From Cylicocyclus nassatus (taxonomy: Eukaryota > Nematoda > Chromadorea > Rhabditida > Strongylidae): a stretch of DNA of 64,000 nt. The position numbers and the translations under genes were made by a program. The notes beneath the pieces were generated by a model. It ran no database searches. It had not been told where the DNA came from and saw only the letters and a program-made list of their open reading frames with translations. The stretch is taken from assembly GCA_958299035.1 (NCBI GenBank), contig CATQJL010000305.1, positions 32,935,733 through 32,999,732 of the forward strand. The letters are read 5' to 3'. Shown here piece after piece: positions 38,012 through 50,800 of this stretch; within the stretch, counting starts at the first letter, position 1, and every line of letters starts with the position of its first letter.

Positions 38012-41000
38012 TGTTACAGTTATATAGTACAATTTCTGGCCTCGAAATTGTTTTTTGTTAGGACAATATAGATAGCAATCTTTCTACTCATTTTCATGCA
38101 AGATCAAAGGCAATGGCTCGACACATTCAAAATTTTGACGCGGTAAAATCTTACTCCTCAAACATGATACAAAGTGGGTATAGTCGCACACGTGCCGAGA
38201 ATATTCCTCGAGCCGCACTTCACGCAATTCGAAAAACATTACTGGCGACTTGATGGATGTTACTAATCCATCGCAGATCTCGAATGGATAGTTGCAAAAC
38301 TTTTACGAGTTGATGCAAGTGTGTTGAATCTCGCCTAGGAGACTTACGAAGAATTATGAGCCATCGTAGCAATCCGAAACGAGCAACGACAAATCGCGCC
38401 AAGTTTGATCGACGCCCAAGGCATAGCTCACGCGATTCGACCATACTGCGAAGTCCACTCGACTTGTCGTTCTGCCAAATTTTCACAAATTAATCGTGGG
38501 AGATTCTCAAATGCATATGCGCGTAGCTTTTGTAAGTTCCTGCAGAAGGAGTCTTGTTCAAACAAAGGGCGGTAACGACCAATTACGAACAGTCGCCTCT
38601 GTGCTAAATCGTGCATCAATGGAAATCGCGCAAAGTATGCCTTAGGCCTTACACGCGCGCTCTGACAAGTCCGACACTTTGGTGGCGCCCTGCGCGATGT
38701 CTTAATCTTTTAAATTGGGTCTACAATTCCGCGTTCGACCTTGGCAGGAATTGTTTCATCGTCCAATTTTGAAATAACGAACCTTGTAAGATGCGACGAG
38801 AATTTAGGTTTGGAAATTACAAAGTTGTTTTCTGTTTGAATTACGCAAGAACTTTCGTCCCAACACAATGTCTCGAAAGGCATCTGAAATAGTGCAGTTC
38901 CCATTCCTTATCGGTAATGTTTCAGTTTCAAAAACCTTCATCGAATCTTGAAGGCAGCGTCTGCGCAAATCGGCGACCTATGGAGCTCTGTTTTTATGGG
39001 GCTGTGGCGCAAGGATACGACTTCAAATTGCTTGCAACGGACGAAAACGGGGAGTTTTCTCACCCTTTTCAAGGAGGCTCAGACGAGATTGATTGGAAGA
39101 AGAGAGTATCGAATCAAGTAGTGTAAAAAACACGGAGATGCTTGCTGGTCACAATCCGAATAGATTAATCGTGGCTTGTTAGCGGTTGGTCGGAGGACAC
39201 AAGCGGCTGAGGAACTCCAGAGAAATTTTTTCGCTCTCCATATTATTAGGCTGGAAACTAAGTTTTGCAACTACTTCAATAACCCAGCTCTCTTTGAATG
39301 TGACGCACTCAAGCTTTTGCAGTATGTAGAGCGTAATGTGAGCTACGATCCCCTAAATATTGTTCGAATTTTAAAAACGAATTAGAATTCCAGGCATTTT
39401 TCAAAAATTAGTATACTTTGTTTTAAGAGTTTTGAGTCAAAATGAAGCCGTTGGCAGCCACCATGCCCAACAATCCGGAATCGTGTAGAAATTGTTGCTA
39501 GAGGTTGACTCATTCGGCTCACCAAGGAAGAAATAAAATTTAGGGGCAAGTCGAGATCTGGTGCATTCAATCCAAACAAGTCGCTGTACGCAAGGCTGCT
39601 GGGTAACCGTCAATGACTAACGAGTCAGAACCGCAAAATTTCCCGTGCCCTTACATATTGAGGTTCTCTGATCTGCTAAACACGATCATCATATTCATTT
39701 GCTGAATAGACGCCTCTTTCCCTGTTCAGGGTGAGACTCTATATTGTACACCTACAGTAATCCTATAAAAAACCCCTATAACGCAAACTCAGTATCGTTT
39801 TCGTGATCAGCATGTCGGACAACCCCGTATGCCAAGTTTCAGCCAAATTTGTCAAATTTTATAATTTTTCCTTTTATACCGTATAATTACCGTAACCCTC
39901 ACTGCAACGTCAAAATTTGGCGTAACAGCAGCTGCTTTTGTAGCTTATGTCATAACCAACACAGTGGCAAAATTTGAGTGCGCCATGTTAAGTGAGAGGA
40001 AAGTTATATATAAGTTGCAAAACTTGGTTTCCAACTAATAATCAAGATATCGTGCTTAAGCGATGGCTTAGTTGGGTGAGGCTGCTACCGTACTGCGTGA
40101 AAAGTTTGCCCTCCCTACTTTTGCCTGGACGTTGTCTGCAAGAATTCACATTGCTTTTCGTATGAATCCGCGCCTTTTTCCAAGAACCTGCTGTCTGTAT
40201 CAAGTTTGAACCCAAGAAGAGCATCAAATTAATTAAAAGATTGTATGTATCTCACAAAGTAGATTTTTTATTTTATTTCATTTTATTCAATACGCTCATG
40301 GGCGTTCCGTTACAAACAAACAAACAAAAAACACATATTTATTCATTTATTTATGTTTTACACTCAAGGTGTGCCAATATGAAAAACAAACAAACAAACA
40401 AACAAACAAACAAACAAAAGCAAACACTAACAATAACAAGCAACTCATACCAGTTCAGAAGGGACACGGAGGTCCAAGAGAAGTGATTAAACGCAGTATA
40501 GGAACATCCCAGGAACATATATAATTATTCATAAACTAACCACATATAGATCATCATGTAATCCAGGTCTAATCTTTCGGACTAAATTGGTAGATGTAAT
40601 AGTTCTGCTTGTGACTGCCAAATGATTACAAATTCAGTGTTGAATGAACGTGATCATGGAGATGTACCCATGCCCCCTTTGTATGCCAGCAAAACGATCT
40701 TAGGATATTCTATAAAGTAAACAACATTTCGATTGTGGATATACTGGCACCAAGCCAGCACCAGGAAGAGTCTAATGACTCTAAGTGAATAGCAAGGATT
40801 CTAGTGAATGAATAATTTGTAAGTGACTGGAGAGATGACTCAGTTATTGCAATGTATGGAGATGGTGCTCATACATGTTTGCCAGCAAAAATGCTTCAAG
40901 CAATAAAATGAGCAAAGCAAAGCTAGGTTGGTGGAATAATAATTAGCCTTGCACAGAAAATTCCGGGGAGAGTCCAATGATCCCTAAATATGTCAAGTAA

Positions 41001-41350
41001 GCATCACGCTGTAACTCAGGATAAGCAAGTCATCAAGCTGAACCGATTGGGAATTAGAAGAAGTGGTTGATTGCATCTGAACTAACATGATGACAAATAT
41101 GGTTAATAAGAAATATAGAAAGTAGTTAGCGTTGAAACAACACAAATATCATACGGAATTCAGATTGTGCTTAAAATAGAGATGTAATCGCACGGCAGCT
41201 ATAACAGTATAGATGTCAAAGTAGTATCATTTGATATTGAATATGAGTTATCATGAGCAGTAATGTGCAGAGCATGACGAAATTCCAAAAGTTCGTCACT
41301 GAATGCTAGTTGGTGATCGTATCAACGGTTTAATCGCAGTTGCCAATAGA
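38012..41350. other. Intergenic stretch with transposon fragments only
   Basis: About 38817-38862 matches the end of the foldback family at 6498-7300. Minus-strand frames at 38220-38619 are longer than average but unrecognised. About 39790-39850 resembles the CAGCATGYC unit of Helitron family 1. No gene can be supported. Confidence 0.4.
40312..40426. repeat. (CAAA)n microsatellite region
   Basis: CAAA/AAAC units occur in two blocks, about 40312-40331 and 40385-40426, the second with about ten tandem copies. Confidence 0.9.
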
Positions 41351-43304
41351 TCATAGCAACACAGATGTCGGACTAACATTATCTGTAAATATTTCATTCA
41401 ACTTCAGTGTCTTCACTATATTTCTAAAAGAGGTACTATTGTTATCCGCCATAATTTCATTAGGCAATTTTTGTATCAACTTGGCTGCACGATCAAAAAA
41501 AATCGTAATTTATTGAAGTTGATTTTTTTTCGCCTACCGCTCCGCTGATGAAATGAAAAAGCAACTAGTCCTTCCATAAGTGGGTCTAAAGACCCAGTAA
41601 CTGGAGGTCTCAAAATGGTCTCTCCCCTGAAACTTCTGAAAGCAAGTACTAAGTCATGGACGAGCCTTCGATATGAGAGGTTTTGAGGCCAAGCCTTTTC
41701 AGAGGCTCCCATAGCTAGGAAGTGACTGGGAATAACTTGGACTAGAAAAGCAGCGGTAAAAAAGTAGTCGTGTAAAAACTTTCTGAACGTTCTCCAGAGA
41801 TTGTTTATGCTTCCAGAAAGGGGCTCCACACCTGATTTGCATACTCTAGAATAGGAAAATAACAAAGGATTTACAAAGTTTCAAGAGTACTTTGGGGTCG
41901 CCAACTTTCGTATTACGATATATGAGGTAAGTGACAGAAATTGCGCGGGAGGTGACGGCTGAAATCTGTAGGTAATTTCAAAAAGCGATTGAATATGACT
42001 CCCATCTTTCACGTATGCTTTTCTGATCAATGTTTCACCGGCATGTTCGTAGTTGAAGTCATCATTTGTGGTAATACCAATGTGGAATACCGAACTTTTG
42101 CTCACATTTACAGAAATGTCCCAAATTTTGCACCACACAACCATGTGGTCGATGGCACGTTGTAGTGCATCTTGGACTATTCTGTGGTTTTCATTATCAT
42201 AGATATCAAAAATTTTGATGTCGTCTACATACATCAGCACTTACACGTCTGGGTGAGTTTTAAGTAATCTGGGTAAGTCAGCCGGGTAGATGTTAAACAG
42301 AAGAGGTGACAGTGCTTCTCCCTGGGGAAGCCTATTTATGCTTGGGGAGCACTCATAATGTTTCAGACCAATGCGGACAGTCATTTTCCGATCTCGAAGA
42401 TAAGATTTGAACCATTTCAATGGATCTCATCTGATGCCATAATGATCGAGTTTATACAGCAAATTCTCATGGCTTATGCGGTCGAAAGCTTTTGATAGCC
42501 GAAATATCACATCGACTCCTCATTGTTAAGAACAGCATTGATCCATTCATGGGTGCAGTCAAGTAATTGAGTAACCGTGGATGCACCACTATTGAATCCG
42601 TATTGCTTGGGTAGTATAAATTTGAACTTTTCAACCAATCAAGGAGTTTGTCGCGTATTATTTTTTTAGGTGCCTTACATAATACAGAATTTATGCCTAT
42701 AGGTCTAAAATCCGGTCACAAAACGCGGATTAGTTACTTTGGGAACAGGAGTGACAATGGCTTCTTTCCAGACTTCTGGCACTTGTCCGCAGATGAAACA
42801 GACACTGAAAATGTGAGAAAGCGGGATTAAAAGTTCTTTTGCACATTTTTGAAACAGAATTTGTGGGATTCCATCAAAAGGCTCGAATGTTGAGGGTTTT
42901 GATTTTCTTAGGATGCGTTCGACTGTAGAAGGCATGATCGCAGGAGCTGTACATGTATGGCATAGAGGAGGTCCGAAAGACTTGGGAGTAGAAACGTTTG
43001 TAGAATGTACTCGCAAAAAATTTGGATAGTGCTTGCGCCTTGTCTTGAACCGTTAGGTAGGTAACACCCGACGAATCTTTTGAGGCTCCATATCTTTTGG
43101 CAAACATTTTATTATGAACTAGCTGGCTTACCCGGCTCCGCCGTATGTTCCGAATAGAAAATTCCATTTCCTAACCGATCCGGACCAAACTTGGCACACA
43201 TACACTTCGGGCCCCGGCGGGTGTCACAGTCCACTTTTTGTTATCGATCGATGTCGATGTTATCGATTTTTTGCAAAATTTGAGCTAGGGGGCTGGAATT
43301 TGGC

Positions 43305-43372
43305 AGAGGGGTGTAATCGAGCATGCTGATCACCCCCACGGGGGTGATCAGCATGCTCGATTACACCCCTCT
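43305..43372. repeat. Perfect palindrome, 33-bp arms, 2-nt loop
   Basis: 43305-43337 and 43340-43372 are exact reverse complements around AC. The arm includes ATCGAGCATGCTGATCACCC, a piece of the Helitron body, so it marks a head-to-head junction of two family 1 segments. Confidence 0.9.
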
Positions 43373-43643
43373 AAAATCGATAAAAGTAATCGATAATTCT
43401 AAAAACGAATATTGTATTCGGAATCCCCATGCTCGGTTACCCCCCCCCCCCTGTGCCAACTCCCAGCCCTTAGCTCAAACTTTGCAAAAAATCGATAAAA
43501 TCGCTAAAATCGATATCGATCGATGACGAAAAGTAGCCTATGACACCCGCCGGGGCTCGAAGTGTATGTGTGCCAAGTTTGGTCCCGATCGGTTCAGAAA
43601 TGGAATTTTCTATTCGGAACATACGTACAGACAGACAGACATA

Positions 43644-43919
43644 CTCGATATCATCCCATATGTCTTCCCTCAGCATGACGTGGATTACGTGGCTTGATGA
43701 GGCGCCGCCTCGCCTCGGGCTCGCGCCACGTTGCGAGCGCATCATTTGGCGCGACGTGGCGCTCAACACAACGTGACGCAGGCTTTTCCACGTTCTTCTT
43801 GTTGCCACATCACGCCGAAAATGTGCACGCAACGTGGCGCAAGCCCGAGGCGAGGCGGCGCCTCATCAAGCCACGTAATCCACGTCACGTTGAGGGAAGA
43901 CATATGGAATGATATCGAG
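43644..43919. mobile_element. GC-rich foldback inserted in the Helitron microsatellite
   Basis: CTCGATATCATCCCATATGT and its near inverse begin arms of about 95 bp with few mismatches, including GAGGCGCCGCCTCGCCTCGG. Strikingly GC-rich for this region. The target duplication is ambiguous because the flanks are simple GACA/CATA repeats. Confidence 0.7.
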
Positions 43920-44188
43920 GGTACATACAGACAGACATACATACAGACAAACAGACATTCAGCTTTATATATAAGATGTAAGAGAAGAGGTTCTTGAAAT
44001 ACTTAGAGGAAGCTAAACGTTTTTCATAATTTGAGAGGAACTTCTTGAGATGGTTGAGACTGTTTTAGATAGACTGATTCTCTACAAGAAACAGCAATGC
44101 TTGACGAACACAATACTTCGCCATCAGACTACCATAATGTATAATAGTTTCCAAGCTTCCTCTTTCCTTAACCTCGGCATAGTCAGTA

Positions 44189-44600
44189 ATGTGGTTAGTA
44201 TGTTAGTAAGCCGTTGTGAGGTTAGTACGATTTATTAGTGGCGGCCTAACTTTTCGGCTTTATCGTCTTCTTCAGAGGACTAAAGTGGTAAGAGATTAAG
44301 ATTCAATGCCTACTCCACCAGAAACCTCCTCCATGCCGGCTAGCCCCGATATCACCCCAGAACGACAAAAATAAAAATCGAAGAGTGTGAAAGACGAACT
44401 CACCTCTTCCACCGTCGGCACGCAGATATTGGTGCGGCCGTCCTTCAATGCCACTCAGTACTAATAAGGAATGTCTTGCATTTCTTCATTCATTTTTGCA
44501 TTCATTCATTCATTTCTTCATTCTTCATTCATTCATTCATTGAATGCAAGACATTAAATCGTACTAACCTCGCAACGGCTTACTAACTTACTAACCACAT
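44189..44600. repeat. Inverted repeat element with (CATT)n core
   Basis: ATGTGGTTAGTATGTTAGTA then AGCCGTTGTGAGG is mirrored at the right end over about 45 bp; the centre has CATT repeats (44485-44540). ATAATGTATAATA occurs before (44131) and after (44600), possibly a duplication of insertion. Ends only 40 bp from the gene B stop codon. Confidence 0.55.
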
Positions 44601-44639
44601 AATGTATAATATTTATGCTATCTTAATTTGGAAGCCGTT

Positions 44640-44803
44640 TCAACTACTGAGATTATTTGAAAACAAGCGTTTTGCTGCATAATTCAATGATCTTAAATAA
44701 ATTAGAGCAGCTTGTCTATAGCTAGTGACAAGATACATAACAACGAAAGGATCGATCACAGGATATAGATTAAGAAGTAAGGCCACTGTGTTGCAGCTCT
44801 TTC
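44640..44803 (-). CDS. Gene B exon 7 (TM7 and C-terminus, stop)
   Basis: Acceptor ATTTCAG after a 44-nt intron. Encodes LLLNLYPVIDPFVVMYLV and TSYRQAA; stop TGA at 44640-44642. The tail is four residues longer than that of gene A. Confidence 0.85.
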
Positions 44804-47800
44804 CTGAAATAAAAGTTCAATTCAAGTAACACTTGCGGAAAACTCGCCTATGTTTCTTCCAAAAAATGACATTATAAGGATTGATGATGAAGGTATAAAC
44901 TTCAAGGCGAGCGGAAAAAACGACTAAAACACGAAATATTCCAGACATGGTAAGCCTTTCAATAGATGATTGTCCAGATGCTCTCAATGTAATCGTTGCA
45001 AATTCTCTGACAACACCTTACCATGAAGTGCATAAATTTGATCTCAAATCTCAGAGTCTGCTGACAGCAGATTTTCACAATTAGGTGAGCATATCGTGTG
45101 ATAGCTGTTTGCATGCTGCGCATGTTCATCGTCAAACATGTTGAACTTACATACACCTAACCTCCAGACATACTCATCTGCTTAAAGGCACAGTCCATCC
45201 AAAATTTCGACCTCCATGTTTTTGCCGTTCCAGGGCCTTCTCAAACTCCTGATTCCGAATATTAAGTTGAAAATCCGATAAAACCATGAAAAACCCCGTT
45301 TCAGAACCCGCAGAGCGATTTCTTAGGTACGGTGATTGATTGGGCGAGCATGGATGGACGGGACGAATGTCACGCCCACTCCAAAAGGGGAGGAGCCAGC
45401 GTCGCAAACGATTTCCGAAGCAATTTTCTCGGTTCGGAAGCAACTTCAGGCAGCGCGATTAGGCAATCATACAGTTGGCGCCCGCATCTGCTAGGTATCA
45501 TAATCTCACCAACCCCAATTCGGGTGGACGGTGCCTTTAACTACCAAGTAGGTACATGACTGACGTGCTCCAACATGTTTTTGCTAAGCGCTCGAAATGC
45601 AAAATGGTGCAAAACACAAGCCCTATTCACAGCACACAACCATACGATAACAAATTTGGACTATTTGTACACAATATTATTAGGGTGATCCAAAAGTAAT
45701 GGGCCACCTTGATTTTTTTAAGCATTCTCCAAGATCTCCTTCTAATTAGCTATGAACAACCAGCAGTTTGAACGCTTTTGTATAAAGTGACCTTCGCAGG
45801 TTAAGTTAACAGCACCTTGCAGCACCTCACCGACATTCCTTCGAGTGGCGCTTCAAAGAAGTCAGACAGACTTTTTTGAACGCCATCCGAATTTGTGCTG
45901 CTGCACCTGAAAGTCCCTCGACATATGGCATATCATTCGAAAGAGCTTTCCAAGCTTTTTTTAATTATTACTTGAATATTCAAAAATTGCCCATTATTTC
46001 ATACAAAAAAGGCACTTTATTTGAAAAAGTGCGGTGTTTATCGCAGATTTTCAAACTAAAATTCATGTTTTGGCCCATCATTTTTTGAAAATGAGAAAAG
46101 TCGAAGTAACTTGCAAATGTATGGATAGAGCGTGAAAAGCACTATCAGAGAGCAACTGTAAAATTTGAGCTTATTTGATTACCTTGATGAAAGAATAAGT
46201 AATATGTCTCCTGATACCCAATGCTGTATCTTCTGTTCTGAAGCCTTGGGACCACCGAGCTATCGTGGATTTGGTGCAGTCCCCTCACCCATTGCTGCGC
46301 AGATATCTTTGGTAGGCTCACTTGTTCTAATGCGGCGCTGGTGCTCAAAGTTCAAAATTACTCGAAGTGATGAGCTTTAATTTTAAGCGCTTATAAAAAT
46401 AACGCCACGTGACAGTGCCCAACTGTAGACCTCGATCAGAAGGTTTTTATGTGTCAACATCTGCCAAAACTTGAACTTCCAATTAGCTTTTCTATTTGAG
46501 AAATGCATTTATTGTCTAGGTCATTACTTTTGGATCACCCTAGCATCAACAGTATCATGTATCATTCAATCTCTGACTAAGAGACTCGAGCACGCTTTGC
46601 GTACATTTGATCAACAAGTCCATGAATGAGTTCTAACCCGTTTCGTTTAATTACTCCAAAAATCCGTGAGAAAACGTGTTCAACCCAGCGTGGTCTAACA
46701 AGCTCAAACATGCTCTTCTACGAATTCTAATAGTAAATCAACCAAAAAGCTTCAAATCTCATTCATAAACTTGATAATGAAATGAACGCAAAGTGTGCTC
46801 TCTCCTAGTCAGAGATCGAATGATAGGAAGTTTTGGATATGTGTCGTGAGCCCTTTCGGATTTGATAATTTCTAGGCCATCATAAAACCAACTGGGTTGG
46901 TTCGGAGCATAAACCTGGAGAATTTACATGAGTCCTGGACTTTCCTGGCTTTGACTGTTCGAGCGCTTGAAAATCAACCATTCAGTGAAGAAAGCGAACC
47001 AAACACTTGCCTCCCTCTTTTTTTGGGTCGTAAATAGGCTCTAAACGCGCTGTTCACCGTGAGCGAGTGTTTAGAGATGTTGAGATGAGGTAAGATTTCG
47101 TCATCTCCCTTTGTACGTTACCGTTGCGGGTAGAGGCGCAGAGAGACGACTGTCCTTGCTATACAGTCTTTTTCAACCCGAGTAGGCAAAACATTCCAAG
47201 TGGAGCAGCGCGCCCGCACCGCCAGTGGCTCAGCGAGATAGATTAGAATGAAGAGCGTAGACTGCAAAGCGGCGCGATTTGTTGTGAAGCGGAGTTCCGC
47301 CAATTCAATTTCCGTCCAAACTAGTTGAAACTTATACACATGTTTTTTGTGACTTTCGTGAGCTGGGGCCAATTTCATCAGCGGACCCAGGGGGTTGCGG
47401 AACTCATGCCGTGGGTTCGCGAACCCAACGGGCAGGACCGACATCCACCAAAAACTGCGCTGGATTCGCTAACCCACTAGCTTCGTGTATACCGGTCTCA
47501 TGGGCTAAGCCTACCCCATCCTGAACCCAGTGAGCTCGTTGATGAGTACAGCTACAAGAGTAATGCTTTCATTTTTTTGCAGAAACTCTTGTCATTGAAC
47601 ACAGCCCTGCAACTGAGGGTAATTTTATTGACACAGAACTCTGATAACTCTGAGGCACAGAAGTTGCACTGGGTTGAATACCGCCACCATTATATGAAAT
47701 CTCCATAAGTTGTAAAATGGGCATGTTAGAATTCAAAGTCTCAAAACCTTCATATAAATCTAGGCTCGAATCTTCGTAAAATCATTGTGAGCCTGCTGAG

Positions 47801-50800
47801 CCAAAAGCATTTTGAGCCACGGAAGAATAGTTTACTTCTTTAATTGTAGTAGATCTGGCGTGTTGCAGATATCTCATACAATCCATAGCTCTATATGAAA
47901 GTTTGATTGCCAGAGTTTGCAACGTTCCGAAATGAAAAATCCTTTGCTCGAGAGATTTGTATTTTTACCACAAAAGTGAGCTCGACGAGCAATGCTCTAC
48001 TAGAATTGACATCAATTTTATTTTTGTGCTGCGTCTGCGGTTTTCCGCTAGCACTATACTCGAAATTGGAAGTTCCTATGTTGTTGTTTTTTTCAAGAGC
48101 TTCAAAACTTTTGAAGCACGAGGTGTGAAGAAATATGACTTATACCTAGTAGGCTTCTTTAGCAAAAACGTTAAGAGTGTCGTCACCTGTATCAAAAGGA
48201 CCTTGAACATCTGGACTTGCAGTTTTCTCGTTCTTTCGCTCCTGATTTCTTGCATATGGAGGCATTTAGCGATAGCTCAAATGAGAAGTGGTGCATGAAC
48301 GGGCGTCAGATTATATAATCGATACCTAATCCACAGAAGGGAATGATTGCAAATGTGAGACCAATCACTATCCCAACATTGAGCAGACCAAATACGTCGA
48401 GCCATTTCACGTTCCTGTTCACCTGAATATCTGCGTCTGTACGAGAAAGCGCAAAAAGCTTGAACGCTTCTCGCATTCACTCCGACAAAACCGACATCGT
48501 TCAGTAAAACATCTAAAAGTGATGCAGAGTGCAGATATTGATTTGCAAGGCATACGTGCGCATTAGGTCCTTAGATGTCTTAGCACGATTATAATAATAA
48601 AAGCACCTCATATCTCTTACTTTGTAAACTCCGCACTTTTTGGATATAATGCAAAAGACAATAAATGTTGTCACATTGTATGGCGTGACTGAAAACAGTC
48701 TACCTAGCTCATACTTGGAATTTATTAACATTCTTACAGGGTGAAAGTGCTAAATGACTATGACCATCGCAACGAAATGCATATGTCATCAAATCCGCAC
48801 AACGATGTTTTCGCATTGTCTTCAGTATCGGATGAGTTTTACGAAAAATGAACGTATCAATCTCCTGTTCCAGTTTTCAGAACAACATATCATTTATTAT
48901 GATTTACTCATACATTTGCTCAACCGCCGCAGAACAAGCCAAATTTGCAATTTGCAATACTTTCGCAGGTATTTGTTAGCTATTGGAATGGCCGAAAGAG
49001 GGGAGTGCTCCCTTTAGGGGATGCCACAAAAGTTGAAGCGCGAGGTGTATTACGGGAATCTGAACGATCAGGCCGTCAAATGATACTGCAGCCCGCTTCT
49101 ATTGCGTTTATTGCTGCCCGATCATTTTTTTCTTCACGTTTTCGTGTTTCTGCGTTGCCTTAATGCTTTTTCGTAATTTTTCATTCATTTGGGTAAAACA
49201 CCGGCGGTTGCAAGCTCAACTCATTACCGACTGAGAAACCACATTGCTTCGAGGAACACGTGCCTCTCGAGAAGTTAAAGTTAAAGAAGAAGCGAGCTAT
49301 ATCAAAATGCAATAGTTTGATCCCGGACATTCCATAAAAGAGCCGAACCACATACTTGAGTACATATATTCAATTATATGTTTCTCTATCTTATATATTA
49401 GGTCGTTCCGAAAGTTCTTTCCGTTTTTTCAACTTATCACAAAAATACGTGGAATGAAGATAGGAAAACGACTCAGGCACTGTCCGATGCAGCTTTTCTT
49501 CCTCTTTTCAACTGTCATACTCCTGTGCGGCTTGCTCTTATGATCAGTGAGATAATGACCGAAATTTCGAACCCATGGTTTTTACCATGTCCAGCTTTGG
49601 CAATTTTTCACTATCTTCTTTTTTGACTTTTGGAAAAGCTTTGATAGCAGTCGGGGAAAGTAAACAAAGTGCAATTTTATGCAATTTTTCGGCATCTATA
49701 GCTAGCCTCAAAACATTTTTAGAATTATTTTTCTGATGCTATCAAATTCCACTTTTGGGGATGCCAAAAGCCACAGAACATAAAACGGCGCACAACTAAG
49801 GTGTCATTCGATGCAGCTTTTTCTCCTCTTTCTGAGGAGTACTTTCTCTTATTATTTCGTGGGGTCTTTGGCAATAAAATTTCCATAAATCTTGATTTTG
49901 AACCCGCCTCATGATGTATCCGTGCAATGCAAAATCTAATATTTCGAAGCGTTAAACGCTCAGTTACTTTCTAAAAATAGTGTACAATCATAAACGACTT
50001 TTGAAAGTTTCGAAAACCGATGATTTGTTGATGTTCAGAGCGTTTGTGTGTTTTGTGACTTCGAAAAAGTGAAGACTTCTGAAAAAGTTATCTAAAAAAA
50101 TAATGAGAAGCCGGCTGGAATTGACAAAAAATTGCATTGCATTGCACTTTGTTCACTCTTTTTTACAGCTATCAAAGCTTTTCCAAAAGTCAAAAAAGAA
50201 GATAGTGAAAAATTGCCAAAGTTGGACATGGTAAAAATCATAGGTCCGAAATTTCGGCCATTATCTCACTGACCACATAGCAAGCGGCAAATGGATACAA
50301 TAGTTTAAAAGAGAAAGAAAAGCTGCATCGGATATTGCCTGAAGGGTTTCCCTACCTTCATTCCACGTGTTTTTATGATAGGTTGAAAAAACGGAAAGAA
50401 CTTTCGGAACGACCTAATATATAAAGCTGAATGTTTGTCTGTATGTATGTAAGTCTGTCTGTACGTATATGCGGAATAGAAATTTTTATTTCTGAACCGA
50501 TTTGGACCAAACTTGACACACATACACTTCGGGGCCCGACGGGTGTTATAGGCTACTTTTCGTCATCGATTCATATCGATTTTTTCGATTTTTATTGATT
50601 TTTTTGCAAAGTTTGAGCTACAGGGCTGGGAGTTGGCACATGGGGTAAGTGAGCATGGCGATTCCGAGTACAATATTAGTTCTCAGAATTATCGATTACT
50701 TTTATCGATTTTATCGATTTTCTTGCAAAGTTTGAGCTACAGAGCTGGGAGTTGACACAGGGGTTTAAGTGGGCATGCTGATTTCGAAAACGACACAGGG

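Larger units (their letters stand above)
43119..43976 (-). mobile_element. Helitron-like element, family 1, copy 2, rearranged
   Basis: A|TCTTATATATAAAGCTGA at the 5' end and GGTAAGCCAGCTAG|T at the 3' end on the minus strand, inserted in the LINE. The 3' half contains an inverted copy of the family's own 5' region (AATAGAAAATTCCATTTC inverted), producing a perfect palindrome at 43305-43372. The 5' microsatellite is interrupted by a foldback at 43644-43919. Confidence 0.6.
41351..44150 (-). pseudogene. Decayed LINE (Jockey/CR1-like) reverse transcriptase, split by a Helitron
   Basis: The minus strand keeps the reverse-transcriptase order across frameshifts and stops: VPEVWKEAIVTPVPK (about 42735-42790), YGFNSGASTVTQLLD (about 42555-42600), LPQGEALSPLLFNIYPADLP (about 42270-42330), then MYVDDIKIF at 42214-42240 (the YxDD catalytic box, preceded by an in-frame TAA). 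A thumb-like C-terminal region follows (QKVFTRLLF; KLIQKLPNEIM) and ends at 41351. More coding-like sequence (FLSNYEKRLASSKYFKNLF) lies beyond the inserted Helitron, at about 43980-44035. The 5' end and endonuclease were not identified. Non-functional. It lies just 3' of gene B in the same orientation. Confidence 0.8.

Noticed and set aside
38220..38619. Overlapping 63-88-codon minus-strand frames as a gene
   Set aside because: Lies near a transposon end; no recognisable domain and no consistent exon structure.
41476..41865. 129-codon minus-strand frame as a gene
   Set aside because: It is one frame of the frameshifted LINE thumb region; neighbouring frames carry the better matches.
47118..47444. 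108-codon minus-strand frame in gene B intron
   Set aside because: No domain or splice signals; local GC richness explains its length.
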